The translations under genes were made by a program, and so were the position numbers. The notes under the pieces are model-generated. The model was given only the letters and a program-made list of their open reading frames with translations. It made no database searches and was not told the origin of the DNA. Below, piece after piece: positions 8,759-17,094 of a DNA stretch of 64,000 nucleotides (positions are counted from its first letter, which is position 1; every line of letters starts with the position of its first letter). This stretch comes from Streptomyces termitum (GTDB lineage: Bacteria; Actinomycetota; Actinomycetes; Streptomycetales; Streptomycetaceae): the NCBI RefSeq assembly GCF_014650175.1, contig NZ_BMUL01000001.1:290013-354012 (forward strand), in the 5' to 3' direction.

Positions 8759-10244
8759 GCTTGTACTTGAGGACCTTGCGCAGGGTGTCGTTGCGCGGCA
8801 GGGCCGCCACGACCTCCAGTCGCTCCGGCAGTTTGTGGACGGAGAGCCCGGCCGCGCGCAGGAAGCCGGTGACGTCGGCGAGGGTGAGCGGCGGGGCGTC
8901 CGCGGGCTGTTCGACGACGGCGCAGACCAGCTCGCCGCGCTCGGGGTCGGGGAGGCCGACGACGGCGACGTCGCCGACCGCCGGGTGCTCGTGCAGGAGG
9001 TCCTCGATCTCCTTGGCCGAGATGTTCTCGCCCTTGCGGATGATGACGTCCTTGGCCCGGCCGGTGAGCACGAGGTGCCCGGTCGGGGTGAGGCGGCCGA
9101 GGTCGCCGGTGATCAGGAAGCCGTCCCGGTCGAAGGCGGCGGCGGTCTGCTCCGGGTCGAGGTAGCCGCGGCAGACGGCTTCGCCGCGCAGCCGTATCCC
9201 GCCGTCGGCGTCGATCCTGATCTCCATGGCGGCGGGCGGCCGGCCCTCGGTGGTGGCGAGGTTCTCGGGGGTGTCGTCGGGGTCCCCCATGGTGATCATG
9301 GGGACTTCGGTCATGCCGTAGCCGTGGGTGAGCTGGCAGCCGAGCTCCTCGCGGACGGCGTGGTACAGCTCGGGCGGTTTGGGGGCGCCGCCGCCGGCGA
9401 GGAGCCGGAGGGAGGGCAGGACGGGCGTGCCGGGGCGGGCCCGCTGCTCGGCGAGGAACATCGCGTAGAAGGCGGTGGAGCCGCCGGCGATGGTGACGCC
9501 GTGGGCGCGGTAGGCGTCGAGCGCGCCGGGCAGCGCGAACTGCTCGGACATGAGGGCGGGGAAGCCGTACAGCAGCAGCATGACGAGGTAGTCGGGGCCG
9601 CCGATGTGCGCGTACGGGAAGGCGATGGAGCCGACGTCGTCGGGGCGGGGGCGCAGCGCGTGGGCCAGGCAGGAGCCGCCGGCGATCAGGGAGCGGTCGG
9701 TGTGCAGGACGCCCTTGGGGTCGGAGGTGGTGCCGGAGGTCCAGTAGATCCAGCGGACGTCGGTGCCGGTGCCGGGCGCGGGGGGCGGCGGCAGGGTGCC
9801 GGGGTCGCCGTCGGGGAGGGTGTCGTACGCCTCCAGGACGCCGCGCGCGCCGAGCCGCCGGGCCATGGCGGTGTGGTCGAAGCCGCGCCAGGTGCCGGGC
9901 ACGACGAAGTGCTCGGCGGCGCAGGCGCGCAGCGCGAAGCCGACCTCCTTGTCCCGGTGGAAGGGGATGACGGGGGACTGGACGGCGCCGAGGCGGGTGA
10001 GCGCGGCGGAGAGGACGGCGGTCTCCAGGCGGGTGGGGAGCTGCCAGGCGACGACGGTCCCGGACCGCACGCCGCGCGCGTACAGCCCGGCCGCGCACCG
10101 TTCGGCGCGGTCCCTGAACTGTCCGAAGGTGAGGACGCGGTCGTCCTGGAGGAGGACGGGCCGGTCGGGGGTGAGGGCGGCGCGGCGTTCGACGAGCTCC
10201 CAGAGCGTGCGGGACGCGCCCAGGTCCTGCGGGGTTTCGGTCAT
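8721..10244 (-). CDS. AMP-forming acyl-CoA ligase (FadD / cyclohexanecarboxylate-CoA ligase-like)
   Basis: A 507-residue class I adenylate-forming enzyme. It activates a carboxylic acid to acyl-AMP and then acyl-CoA. Visible motifs are the Ser/Thr/Gly loop YWTSGTTSDPKGVLHT (about 172-187), the HGYGMTE-type A5 motif, and GDLGRL..LTGRAKDVIIRKGENIS (A7-A8). The catalytic Lys is about 490, in an unusual DTLRKVLK context where GK is usual. Length is normal. The promoter region carries the palindrome at 10262-10276, which faces a second palindrome in front of the divergent acyl-CoA dehydrogenases. It probably performs the first step of the catabolic pathway encoded in this region. The substrate (fatty, alicyclic or terpenoid acid) is unknown. 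Confidence 0.85.
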   Translation of the reverse strand: MTETPQDLGASRTLWELVERRAALTPDRPVLLQDDRVLTFGQFRDRAERCAAGLYARGVRSGTVVAWQLPTRLETAVLSAALTRLGAVQSPVIPFHRDKEVGFALRACAAEHFVVPGTWRGFDHTAMARRLGARGVLEAYDTLPDGDPGTLPPPPAPGTGTDVRWIYWTSGTTSDPKGVLHTDRSLIAGGSCLAHALRPRPDDVGSIAFPYAHIGGPDYLVMLLLYGFPALMSEQFALPGALDAYRAHGVTIAGGSTAFYAMFLAEQRARPGTPVLPSLRLLAGGGAPKPPELYHAVREELGCQLTHGYGMTEVPMITMGDPDDTPENLATTEGRPPAAMEIRIDADGGIRLRGEAVCRGYLDPEQTAAAFDRDGFLITGDLGRLTPTGHLVLTGRAKDVIIRKGENISAKEIEDLLHEHPAVGDVAVVGLPDPERGELVCAVVEQPADAPPLTLADVTGFLRAAGLSVHKLPERLEVVAALPRNDTLRKVLKYKLRERFGTPAAAD

Positions 10245-10261
10245 GCCCGGACTCCTCTTCG

Positions 10262-10276
10262 CTGACGGACCGTCAG
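10262..10276. promoter_or_regulatory. Palindromic operator 1 (perfect), acyl-CoA ligase promoter
   Basis: CTGACGGACCGTCAG, a perfect 6+3+6 inverted repeat, 17 bases before the acyl-CoA ligase start codon on the minus strand. It is one of seven sites of the form CTGACGNNNCGTCAG in this window. Size and symmetry suit a TetR-family repressor. Confidence 0.8.
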
Positions 10277-10348
10277 ATCGTGCGGAGAGCGTAGAGGGCC
10301 GGTCCTTGTCGGTCCAGGGGTGCGGGGCTAGCCTGGCGGCACCGGGAT

Positions 10349-10363
10349 CTGACGATCCATCAG
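10349..10363. promoter_or_regulatory. Palindromic operator 2, acyl-CoA dehydrogenase promoter
   Basis: CTGACGATCCATCAG (5 of 6 arm positions paired) lies 15 bases before the ATG at 10379 and just ahead of its GGAGGGG ribosome-binding site. With operator 1 it divides the divergent promoter region between the ligase and the dehydrogenases. A short ATATCAG half-site follows it. Confidence 0.75.
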
Positions 10364-10378
10364 ATATCAGGAGGGGTC

Positions 10379-10504
10379 ATGACCGAACCGCCCCGCGCCA
10401 CCGGCGCGGAAGAGCCCGCCCGCGCGATCCGGCCCGCCCGCTCTCCCTCCGCACCCCGGCCCGCCCGCGCCGCCGAGGGCGCCCGCTCCCGGGGGCGCGT
10501 CTGA
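10379..10504 (+). CDS. Possible 41-residue leader ORF coupled to the acyl-CoA dehydrogenase
   Basis: An open frame of 41 codons starts at ATG 10379, directly after a strong GGAGGGG site. It ends at TGA 10502-10504, where the TGATG overlap supplies the ATG of the downstream dehydrogenase. The predicted peptide is Ala/Pro/Arg-rich with no recognised domain. The good ribosome-binding site belongs to this ORF and the dehydrogenase ATG has none of its own, so the ORF may bring ribosomes to it by coupling. Alternatively it is a chance frame in a leader. It is too short for routine gene calling. Confidence 0.4.
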   Translation: MTEPPRATGAEEPARAIRPARSPSAPRPARAAEGARSRGRV

Positions 10505-11634
10505 TGGACCTCACCCACACCGAGGAGGACGAGGAGTTCCGCGCGGGGCTGCGGGCGTGGCTGGCCGCCGTGCTGCCCGGACTGCCGCCGCGCCCCGACC
10601 CGCTCGACTGGCCGGCCCGGCGGGCGTACGACTGCGGCTGGCAGCGGCGGCTCTACGACGCGGGGTACGGGCACGTCCACTGGGACGCCTCGCCCGCCCG
10701 GCGGCTGGTCTTCCTGGAGGAGACCGAGCGGGCCGGCGCCCCCTACGTCGGCGCCAACTTCGTCGGTCTCCTGCACGCCGGGCCGACCATCGCCGCCGAG
10801 GGCACGCCCGAGCAGCGGGAGCGCTGGCTGGAGCCGGTGCTGCGCGGCGACGAGGTGTGGTGCCAGGGCTTCAGCGAGCCCGGCGCCGGCTCCGACCTGG
10901 CCTCCCTGCGGACCCGGGCGGTCCGGGACGGGGACGCGTACGTCGTCACCGGGCAGAAGATCTGGACCTCGCACGCCGAGGTCGCCGACTGGTGCGAACT
11001 CCTGGTGCGCACCGGCACCGAGGGGCCCCGGCACCGGGGCATCACCTGGCTCGCGCTGCCCATGGACGCGCCGGGCGTGACGGTCCGCCCGCTGCGCACC
11101 CTCGCCGGCTCCGCCGAGTTCGCCGAACTCTTCCTCGACGAGGTGCGGGTGCCGGTCGCGAACCGGGTCGGCGAGGAGGACGACGGCTGGCGCGTCACCA
11201 TGGTGACCCTCTCCTTCGAGCGCGGCACCGCCTTCGTCGGCGAGGTCGTCGCCTGCCGCCGCCTCCTCGGCGAACTCGCCCGTACGGCACGGGCCAACGG
11301 CACCTGGGACGACCCGGCCCTGCGCCGCCGCCTCGGCCGCCTCTCCGCCGAGTTCCTGGCCCTGTGGCGGCTCACCCAGCGCAACGTCAGCGAGGCCGGG
11401 GCCGGCGGCGTGCCCGGCACCGGCGGCTCCGTCTTCAAGCTGCACTACTCGCACGCCCGCCAGGAGCTGTACGACGCCGCCGCCGAGGTCCTCGGGCCCG
11501 ACGCGCTCGACCTCGGCCGGGAGTGGACCCTCGACCGGCTCTCGTCCCTCTCGTACACGATCGCCGCGGGCACCAGCCAGATCCAGCGCAACATCGTCGC
11601 CGAGCGCATCCTCGGCCTGCCGAAGGGGCGGTGA
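10504..11634 (+). CDS. Acyl-CoA dehydrogenase, long subunit
   Basis: A 376-residue flavoprotein with the full acyl-CoA dehydrogenase fold: N-terminal helices (1-115); a middle beta domain with WCQGFSEPGAGSDLA (about 119-133) and TGQKIWTSHAE (about 151-161), which contact FAD and substrate; and a C-terminal helical domain ending TIAAGTSQIQRNIVAERILGLP, typical of the FAD-contacting tail. It introduces a 2,3-double bond into an acyl-CoA. Its GTGA overlap with the next gene, a shortened dehydrogenase, suggests one heteromeric enzyme like the mycobacterial FadE pairs that act on steroid side chains and rings. It follows operator 2. The start codon overlaps the stop of the 41-codon ORF. Confidence 0.9.
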   Translation: MDLTHTEEDEEFRAGLRAWLAAVLPGLPPRPDPLDWPARRAYDCGWQRRLYDAGYGHVHWDASPARRLVFLEETERAGAPYVGANFVGLLHAGPTIAAEGTPEQRERWLEPVLRGDEVWCQGFSEPGAGSDLASLRTRAVRDGDAYVVTGQKIWTSHAEVADWCELLVRTGTEGPRHRGITWLALPMDAPGVTVRPLRTLAGSAEFAELFLDEVRVPVANRVGEEDDGWRVTMVTLSFERGTAFVGEVVACRRLLGELARTARANGTWDDPALRRRLGRLSAEFLALWRLTQRNVSEAGAGGVPGTGGSVFKLHYSHARQELYDAAAEVLGPDALDLGREWTLDRLSSLSYTIAAGTSQIQRNIVAERILGLPKGR

Positions 11635-12509
11635 GCGGGACCGTGGACTTCCGACCGAGCGAGGACCAGCGGGATCTGGCGCGGGGGATGCGGGAACTGC
11701 TCGCCGGGCGGTTCGGCCGCGAGGCGCTGCGGGCCGCCGCCGACGGCCCGGCCCGGCTCGACCGGGCGCTGTGGAAGGAGCTGGGCGAGGCGGGCCTCTT
11801 CGCGCTGCGGCTGCCGGAGGCGGCGGGCGGCGTCGGGCTCGGACTGCCGGAGGCGGTGCTGCTCTTCGAGGAGGCGGGGCGGGCGCTGCTGCCCGGCCCG
11901 CTGGTCGCCACCCACCTGGCGGCGGGGCGCGTGCCGGGGGCGGCGGAGGGGACCGCCGTCGTCACGGAGGTCTCGCCGGAGGGGCTGCTGCCGTGGGCGG
12001 ACGACGCGGACGTGGTCCTCGGCCCCGCCGCCGGCGCGGTGCCGGTGCGGTCGGTCGATCCGCTGACGCCCCTGCACCGGGTGCCCGGCGGGCCGGCCGG
12101 ACTCCGCTGGGAGGCGGTGCTGCTGACCGCCGCCGAGCAGGTCGGGTCCGCCGCCTGGTGCACCGACGCGGCCGTCGCGTACGCCGGGCAGCGGGAGCAG
12201 TTCGGGCAGGTCATCGGCGGTTTCCAGGCGGTCAAGCACCTGTGTGCCGGGATGCTGGTGCGGACCGAGCTGGCGCGGGCCGCCGTGCACGGGGCGGCGG
12301 TCACCGCGGAGCCGGTGGAGATCGCGGGGGCGAAGCTGCTCGCCGACGAGGCGGCGGTGGCGAACGCCCGGGACTGCCTCCAGGTCCACGGCGGCATGGG
12401 CTTCACCTGGGAGGCGGACGTGCACCTCCACCTGAAGCGGGCCTGGGTGCGGGCCGCGCTGCTGCTGCCGGGGGCGCGCGCGGCGGAACGGGTGGCCGAC
12501 GCGCTCTAG
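11631..12509 (+). CDS. Acyl-CoA dehydrogenase, short partner subunit
   Basis: A 292-residue relative of acyl-CoA dehydrogenases, about 85 residues shorter than its neighbour. The N-terminal helices are present (PSEDQRDLARGMREL), but the middle beta domain is much reduced, without the WxxGxSEPxAGSD and TGxKxW segments. The C-terminal helical domain is kept, with YAGQREQFGQVIGGFQAVKH and QVHGGMGFTWEADVHLHLKRA. This is the pattern of the small subunit in heterotetrameric actinobacterial dehydrogenases, in which the two subunits share FAD and active sites. The GTG start overlaps the upstream TGA (GTGA), indicating matched synthesis. It is unlikely to act alone. Confidence 0.85.
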   Translation: MSGTVDFRPSEDQRDLARGMRELLAGRFGREALRAAADGPARLDRALWKELGEAGLFALRLPEAAGGVGLGLPEAVLLFEEAGRALLPGPLVATHLAAGRVPGAAEGTAVVTEVSPEGLLPWADDADVVLGPAAGAVPVRSVDPLTPLHRVPGGPAGLRWEAVLLTAAEQVGSAAWCTDAAVAYAGQREQFGQVIGGFQAVKHLCAGMLVRTELARAAVHGAAVTAEPVEIAGAKLLADEAAVANARDCLQVHGGMGFTWEADVHLHLKRAWVRAALLLPGARAAERVADAL

Positions 12510-12946
12510 GCCCGTACGGGATCCGGGGCCGTACGGGTCCCGGGTCCGGCCCGGTCCGGACCGGCTCCCCGGTCTCTTCCGGAGCGTGTCCACGGACCGT
12601 GAGCGCGCTCCCACCGGACCGGGTGAACAGCGGGCGAACTGGTGACGGAGCGTGTTCGATTCGGGGTGCGAGCCGATATCGGGTTGTGTCCTGCGGGGGG
12701 CCGTCACGGGCCGGAAGGGACGTTCCGCTCCGGTACTCTCCGGGGGACGCGCGTGCTCGCGGGCCCGGGATCGCGCCCCGCGTTCGACCTCCCCGCCGAG
12801 TGCGTCGCACAGTATGGACCATGCGTACTCCTTCGCGCTGGAATATGCCCGAAGCGCTTGTTGCGGTGACTGTACGTCAACCATGCTGTCTCGCAAGGTA
12901 ATCACGTTCCGTGAAGGTGTGTTCGCCGGTTCGGATGGTGTGAACG
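12510..12946. other. 437-bp gap before the HATPase gene
   Basis: No well-supported gene. The first 110 bases are a G/C-rich series of related words (GGTCCGG, GTACGGG), possibly a transcription end for the dehydrogenase operon. From about 12810 the G+C content falls, as expected for the promoter of the gene at 12947. A 26-codon open frame (12821-12901, ATG to TAA) with two adjacent Cys codons lies in this part. Its codon use is not typical of Streptomyces and I do not call it a gene. Confidence 0.5.
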
Positions 12947-13390
12947 GTGCAGGTGCTTCAGGTTCAGTTGGAGGTCGGGCCGGACCCGGCGGAGGTGGGC
13001 CGTGCGCGGAGGTGGGCCAGGAAACGGCTCGCCGGCTCGGGCATAGGGGAGGACGAGCCGCTCGCGGAGACGCTGGTGCTGCTCATCTCCGAGCTGGTCA
13101 CCAACGCGGTGGTGCACACCGGCTGCCCGGCCGTGCTGCGGATGCTCTTCGCGGCGGAGGGAGGGGTGCGGGTGGAGGTCGCCGACGCGAGCGATCGGCC
13201 GCCCCGGCCCCGCCATGCCGCCGGCGAGGACACCAACGGGCGCGGGCTCGAACTCGTGGACGGTCTCGCCGACCGGTGGGGCTGGCAGCGCGAGGGCGTC
13301 GGCAAGAGCATCTGGTGCGAGGTGGACCGGTCGCCGGCCGACCCCGTCGCCGGGGAGGGCTTCGGCTCACCCGGCCGGGTGCACTGTTGA
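12947..13390 (+). CDS. SpoIIAB/RsbW-like ATP-binding anti-sigma-type protein
   Basis: A 147-residue single-domain HATPase_c protein. The N box is in LVLLISELVTNAVVHT (about 43-58), the G1-type loop in VRVEVADASDRPPRP, and the G2 region in GRGLELVDGLADRWGW (about 99-114). Such stand-alone ATPases are abundant in Streptomyces and act as anti-sigma factors or Ser/Thr kinases of STAS proteins. The STAS protein at 8279 is a possible partner, 4 kb away. The start is GTG 12947; GTG 12953 is also possible. It is monocistronic and lies between two parts of the catabolic cluster without sharing their operator. Confidence 0.85.
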   Translation: MQVLQVQLEVGPDPAEVGRARRWARKRLAGSGIGEDEPLAETLVLLISELVTNAVVHTGCPAVLRMLFAAEGGVRVEVADASDRPPRPRHAAGEDTNGRGLELVDGLADRWGWQREGVGKSIWCEVDRSPADPVAGEGFGSPGRVHC

Positions 13391-13570
13391 CGGTTCGTTC
13401 CGTTTTGCCCACCCTGGGGTGAGCGATTCGTGGCGAGGGGAGCCGAGGGCCGTGCGCCCTCGGCAGGTGCGGGTCGTGGCCGGGCGGCGGCCGTACGTGC
13501 CGTGCTCGGGGCGCGCGCGGGCGCGCCGCCGCCCGCCGCCTTTCCGCGCGCCCCTCGTCCTCCGGCCCGC

Positions 13571-13680
13571 CCTCGCACGCGCCTTCGTGCGCGCCCCCGC
13601 GGCCCCCGCACGTGCCCTCGCGCGGCCCCCGTGCGGCCCCCGTGCGTGCCTTCGCGCGGCCCCCGTGCGCGCCCTCGGGC
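13571..13680. repeat. G/C-only low-complexity repeats
   Basis: The 292-base gap after the HATPase gene ends in a string of related words, CGCGGCCCCCGTGCG and CGTGCGCGCCC, repeated at least four times with small changes, up to the stop codon of the convergent cyclase-family gene. There is no coding signal. It can form strong secondary structure, may end transcription from both sides, and is a likely place for assembly error. Confidence 0.6.
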
Positions 13681-13682
13681 GG

Positions 13683-14609
13683 TCAGAGCAGGGCGACCGG
13701 GGCGACCGGCGTGCCGGTGCCGCCGACGAAGGGCTCCGGCATCGCGGAGAGCAGGAAGGCGTACCGGCCTTCTTGTGCACAGGCTGTGGACAGTTCTTCC
13801 AGGTTCCAGTTCTGGCCCTGGAGCATCCCCATCTCCACCAGGTCCAGCGCGTGCACCGGCAGCCACAGGTCCTCGATCTCCGGCGGGAAGATCTCGAAGG
13901 TCAGCGTGTCGTTGGCGACGGCCGCCACGTCCCGCGCGTGGAACCACTCCGGCGTGCGGACCGAGAGCCCCGGCGACGGGAAGGCGTACCCGTGCCGGTC
14001 GCCCGCCAGGTACGCCCGGATCTGCCCCGTCCGTACGAGGACGACATCGCCCGCCCGGACCGTGACCCGCCCGAACTCCGCCGCCTCGTCCAGGTCCTCC
14101 GGGGTCACCGCGTGGTCGCCCGGCAGCCGGTCCACCCCCTTCGCCGCCGCCACGTCCAGGAGCACCCCCCGGCTGACCAGGTGCCGGGCGGTGTGGATGC
14201 CGCTGAAGGCCGCCCGGCCGTGCGCGGTGACGGTGTCGGCGGGGCGGCCGTTGTAGATCCGGCCCGAGTGCGAGGCGTGCGTGAGGGCGTCCCAGTGGGT
14301 GCCGGCCTGGAGGCCGAGGGTCACCGCGTCGTCGCTGGTGGCGACCGTGCCGGGGCCGAAGAGCTCCTGGTTGACCTGCACCATCACGTGCAGCGGGTTG
14401 ACCCGGCCGGGGATCATCCCGGTCTGCACCCCGTCCTGCTTCAGCTCCACCGCGAGCGGCACGCGCAGGCCGCGGCGGACGGTGGCGGCGGCCTCCCGCA
14501 CCACCTCGTCGGTGATCAGGTTCAGGGTCCCGATCTCGTCCTCCCGGCCCCAGCGGCCCCAGTTGTTGACGCGCGCGGCGATCTCGTGGAAAGCGGCGGG
14601 GAGGGACAT
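13683..14609 (-). CDS. Cyclase-family (kynurenine-formamidase-like) metal hydrolase
   Basis: A 308-residue protein of the cyclase family (PF04199 type). The metal motif GTHWDALTHASH at about 107-118 carries the spaced His/Asp ligands, with further conserved HA(R)D and acidic positions towards the C-terminus. Members hydrolyse amides or lactone-like bonds, including N-formylkynurenine. The start at 14609 is chosen for GGAGG 5 bases upstream; ATG 14639 and 14651 lack a ribosome-binding site. It is divergent from the SDR gene and shares operator 3 (14657-14671) with it, which places it in the catabolic regulon. A ring-opening or lactone hydrolysis role is plausible but unproven. Confidence 0.8.
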   Translation of the reverse strand: MSLPAAFHEIAARVNNWGRWGREDEIGTLNLITDEVVREAAATVRRGLRVPLAVELKQDGVQTGMIPGRVNPLHVMVQVNQELFGPGTVATSDDAVTLGLQAGTHWDALTHASHSGRIYNGRPADTVTAHGRAAFSGIHTARHLVSRGVLLDVAAAKGVDRLPGDHAVTPEDLDEAAEFGRVTVRAGDVVLVRTGQIRAYLAGDRHGYAFPSPGLSVRTPEWFHARDVAAVANDTLTFEIFPPEIEDLWLPVHALDLVEMGMLQGQNWNLEELSTACAQEGRYAFLLSAMPEPFVGGTGTPVAPVALL

Positions 14610-14656
14610 CGGGGCCTCCGGGGTCTTGTTTTCCGGCATCTGGCGACCCATAGAAT

Positions 14657-14671
14657 CTAACGGACCGTCAG
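14657..14671. promoter_or_regulatory. Palindromic operator 3, cyclase/SDR divergent promoter
   Basis: CTAACGGACCGTCAG (5 of 6 arm positions paired) lies between the divergent cyclase-family and SDR genes, 22 bases before the SDR start and 47 bases before the cyclase start. Its core GACCGTCAG is identical to that of operator 1. Confidence 0.75.
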
Positions 14672-14693
14672 AAACTGCGGGAAGGGGCCGGAG

Positions 14694-15608
14694 ATGGGGA
14701 ACTTCTTGGCGGGCAAGGTCGTCGCCGTGACCGGGGCGGGACGCGGTATCGGCCGCGCCGTCGCCCTCGCCTGCGCGGCGGAGGGCGCCAAGGTCGTCGT
14801 CAACGACTACGGGGTCTCCGTCGAGGGCGGCGAACCGACCTCCGAGATCGCCGCCGGGGTCGTGAAGGAGATCGAGGCCGCGGGCGGCACCGCCGTCGCC
14901 GTCGCCGACGACATCTCCACGATGGCCGGCGGGCAGCGGGTCGTCGACACGGCGCTGAGCGCGTACGGCCGGATCGACGGCGTCGTCTGCGTGGCCGGCA
15001 TCCTGCGCGAGCGGATGCTGTTCAACATGTCCGAGGAGGAGTGGGACCCCGTCGTCGCCACCCACCTCAAGGGCACCTTCACCGTCTTCCGGGCCGCCTC
15101 CGCCGTCATGCGCAAGCAGGGCTCCGGCACGCTCGTCGGCTTCACCAGCGGCAACCACCAGGGGTCGGTGGCCCAGGCCAACTACGCGGCGGCCAAGGGC
15201 GGGATCATCTCGCTGGTCCGCAGCGCCGCCCTCGGCCTCCACAAGTACGGCGTCACCGCCAACGCGGTCGCGCCCGTCGCCCGGACCCGGATGTCCGCCA
15301 ACGTGCCGATGGAGCTGAAGGAGATCGGGGAGCCGGAGGACGTCGCCGCGCTCGTCGTCTACCTGCTCTCCGAGCGGGCCCGCGAGGAGCGGATCACCGG
15401 CCAGGTCTACACGATCGCCGGCCCCAAGATCGCCGTCTGGGCGCAGCCCCGCGAACTGCGGGCCGGATACGCGGAGGGCGGCGGGTGGACGCCGGAGCGC
15501 ATCGCGGACTTCCTGCCCGGGACGGTCGGCACCGATCCGATGCCGATGCTGGCCCGGCTGGAGGAGATGGCCCGCGCGGCGGCGGAGGGCGCGCGCCCGA
15601 ACCAGTGA
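14694..15608 (+). CDS. Short-chain dehydrogenase (17beta-HSD4 / FabG-like)
   Basis: A 304-residue NAD(P)-dependent oxidoreductase. It has TGAGRGIG at 13-20, NDYG at 37-40, and catalytic Ser 152, Tyr 164 and Lys 168 (YAAAK). The insert and the long C-terminus (residues 225-304) match the hydroxysteroid / 3-hydroxyacyl-CoA dehydrogenase branch, related to the dehydrogenase half of 17beta-HSD type 4, more than FabG. GGAGATG gives a good ribosome-binding site. It is the first gene of a two-gene run with the alcohol dehydrogenase 49 bases downstream and is preceded by operator 3. It probably oxidises a hydroxyacyl-CoA in the pathway. Confidence 0.85.
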   Translation: MGNFLAGKVVAVTGAGRGIGRAVALACAAEGAKVVVNDYGVSVEGGEPTSEIAAGVVKEIEAAGGTAVAVADDISTMAGGQRVVDTALSAYGRIDGVVCVAGILRERMLFNMSEEEWDPVVATHLKGTFTVFRAASAVMRKQGSGTLVGFTSGNHQGSVAQANYAAAKGGIISLVRSAALGLHKYGVTANAVAPVARTRMSANVPMELKEIGEPEDVAALVVYLLSERAREERITGQVYTIAGPKIAVWAQPRELRAGYAEGGGWTPERIADFLPGTVGTDPMPMLARLEEMARAAAEGARPNQ

Positions 15609-15657
15609 GCGGGACGGACGACCGGTACCGGTAACAGGAGACGAGGGAGGGGCTGTC

Positions 15658-16707
15658 GTGCGGGGTGTGGTGTTCGACGGGAAGCGGGTCGAGGTCGTCA
15701 CGGACCTGGAGGTGCGGCCGCCGGGGCCCGGGGAGGTGCTGGTCGGCATCCGGGCCGCCGGGCTCTGCCACAGCGACCTGTCCGTCATCGACGGGACGAT
15801 CCCCTTCCCGCCGCCCGTCGTCCTCGGACACGAGGGCGCCGGGGTCGTGGAGGCGGTCGGGGAGGGGGTGCGGCACGTCGTCCCCGGCGACCACGTGGCG
15901 CTCTCCACGCTCGCCAACTGCGGGGCCTGCCCCGACTGCGACACCGGCCGCCCCACCATGTGCCGCAAGGCGATCGGGATGCCCGGGAAGCCCTTCTCGC
16001 GCGGCGGCCGGGACCTCTACCAGTTCGCCTCCAACTCGTCCTTCGCCGAGCGGACCGTCGTGAAGGCGGTGCAGGCGGTGAAGATCCCCGAGGACGTGCC
16101 GTTCGCCTCCGCCGCGCTCCTCGGCTGCGGCGTCCTCACCGGCGTCGGCGCCGTCCTGAACCGGGCCCGGGTGGCCCGGGGCGACACCGTCGTCGTCATC
16201 GGCACCGGCGGCATCGGGCTGAACGTCCTCCAGGGCGCCCGGATCGCGGGCGCGCTCACGATCGTCGCCGTGGACACCAATCCGGCGAAGGAGGAGGTGG
16301 CCCGCCGCTTCGGCGCCACCCACTTCCTGCCCTCCGCCGACGGCGTCCGCGAGGTGCTGCCGACCGGCGCCGACCACGTCTTCGAGTGCGTCGGCCACAC
16401 CGGTCTGGTCCGCACCGCCATCGACCTCCTCGACCGGCACGGGCAGGCCGTGCTGCTGGGGATGACGGCGCCGAAGGCGGAGGCGAGCTTCCCGCCCGCC
16501 GCGATGTTCCTCGACAAGTCGGTCCTGGGCTGCCGGTACGGCTCCTCCCGCCCCCAGAAGGACATCCCGCTCTACGCCGAGCTGTACCGCTCCGGAGCCC
16601 TCCTCCTCGACGAACTGGTCACCGCCTCGTACCCGGTGGAGGAGTTCGACCGGGCCCGCGAGGACGCCGAGGCGGGCAAGGTCGCCCGGGGGGTGCTGGT
16701 CTTCTAG
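15658..16707 (+). CDS. Zinc-dependent medium-chain alcohol dehydrogenase
   Basis: A 349-residue MDR enzyme. Catalytic zinc ligands are Cys 37 and His 58 (GHEGAGVV), and the structural zinc ligands are Cys 88, 91, 94 and 102 (CGACPDCDTGRPTMC). The NAD-binding GTGGIGLN lies near 180-190. Length and motifs fit the class III / aryl-alcohol / mycothiol-linked dehydrogenase branch. It is the second gene of the operon after the SDR and starts at GTG with GAGGGAGGGG upstream. It may oxidise an alcohol or aldehyde intermediate of the same pathway. The substrate is unknown. Confidence 0.88.
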   Translation: MRGVVFDGKRVEVVTDLEVRPPGPGEVLVGIRAAGLCHSDLSVIDGTIPFPPPVVLGHEGAGVVEAVGEGVRHVVPGDHVALSTLANCGACPDCDTGRPTMCRKAIGMPGKPFSRGGRDLYQFASNSSFAERTVVKAVQAVKIPEDVPFASAALLGCGVLTGVGAVLNRARVARGDTVVVIGTGGIGLNVLQGARIAGALTIVAVDTNPAKEEVARRFGATHFLPSADGVREVLPTGADHVFECVGHTGLVRTAIDLLDRHGQAVLLGMTAPKAEASFPPAAMFLDKSVLGCRYGSSRPQKDIPLYAELYRSGALLLDELVTASYPVEEFDRAREDAEAGKVARGVLVF

Positions 16708-16725
16708 CCACGGGCGGCCGTGCGG

Positions 16726-17094
16726 TCAGCGGCAGCGCCAGTTCGTGGAGTCGCTCGCCGCGGCGTTCAGCCGGGACCAGGTCTGCGGGCCCACGATGCC
16801 GTCCTGCGTGATGCCGACGCACGCCTGGAAGTTCCGGACGGCCCGCTCGGTGGCCGGGCCCCAGTCGCCGTCCTTCGTCAGCGAGCCGTAGGTGTTCGGG
16901 GAGAGGGAGTTGTTCAGCTCGCACTGGAGCTGCGTCACCGCCGTGCCCCGGTCGCCGTAGGCCAGCTCGGGCTCCGCGGCGGTGTACCCGCACTTGTCCG
17001 GGATGATCGCCGCGTTCGCGGCGGGCGCGGCCAGGAGGCCGCCCGACAGGACGAGTCCGGCGGTGGCGAGACCGGTCAGCAGGCGCTTGCGCAT
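16726..17094 (-). CDS. Small secreted peptidoglycan-binding protein
   Basis: A 122-residue exported protein. A Sec signal peptide (KR at 3-4, hydrophobic core, cleavage near ANA-A at 27-29) is followed by one PG_binding_1 domain (about 44-115), with the family's GDRGTAVTQLQ and DGIVGPQTW motifs and four Cys that could form two disulfides. There is no catalytic domain. Such proteins bind the cell wall. The strong GGGGGAA site is 8 bases before the ATG. It converges on the alcohol dehydrogenase gene with 18 bases between stops and does not share the catabolic operator. Confidence 0.85.
   Translation of the reverse strand: MRKRLLTGLATAGLVLSGGLLAAPAANAAIIPDKCGYTAAEPELAYGDRGTAVTQLQCELNNSLSPNTYGSLTKDGDWGPATERAVRNFQACVGITQDGIVGPQTWSRLNAAASDSTNWRCR

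Noticed and set aside
12821..12901. A 26-codon ORF with a Cys-Cys pair upstream of the HATPase gene
   Set aside because: No ribosome-binding site of note, codon use unlike Streptomyces genes, and it lies in promoter-like lower-G+C DNA.
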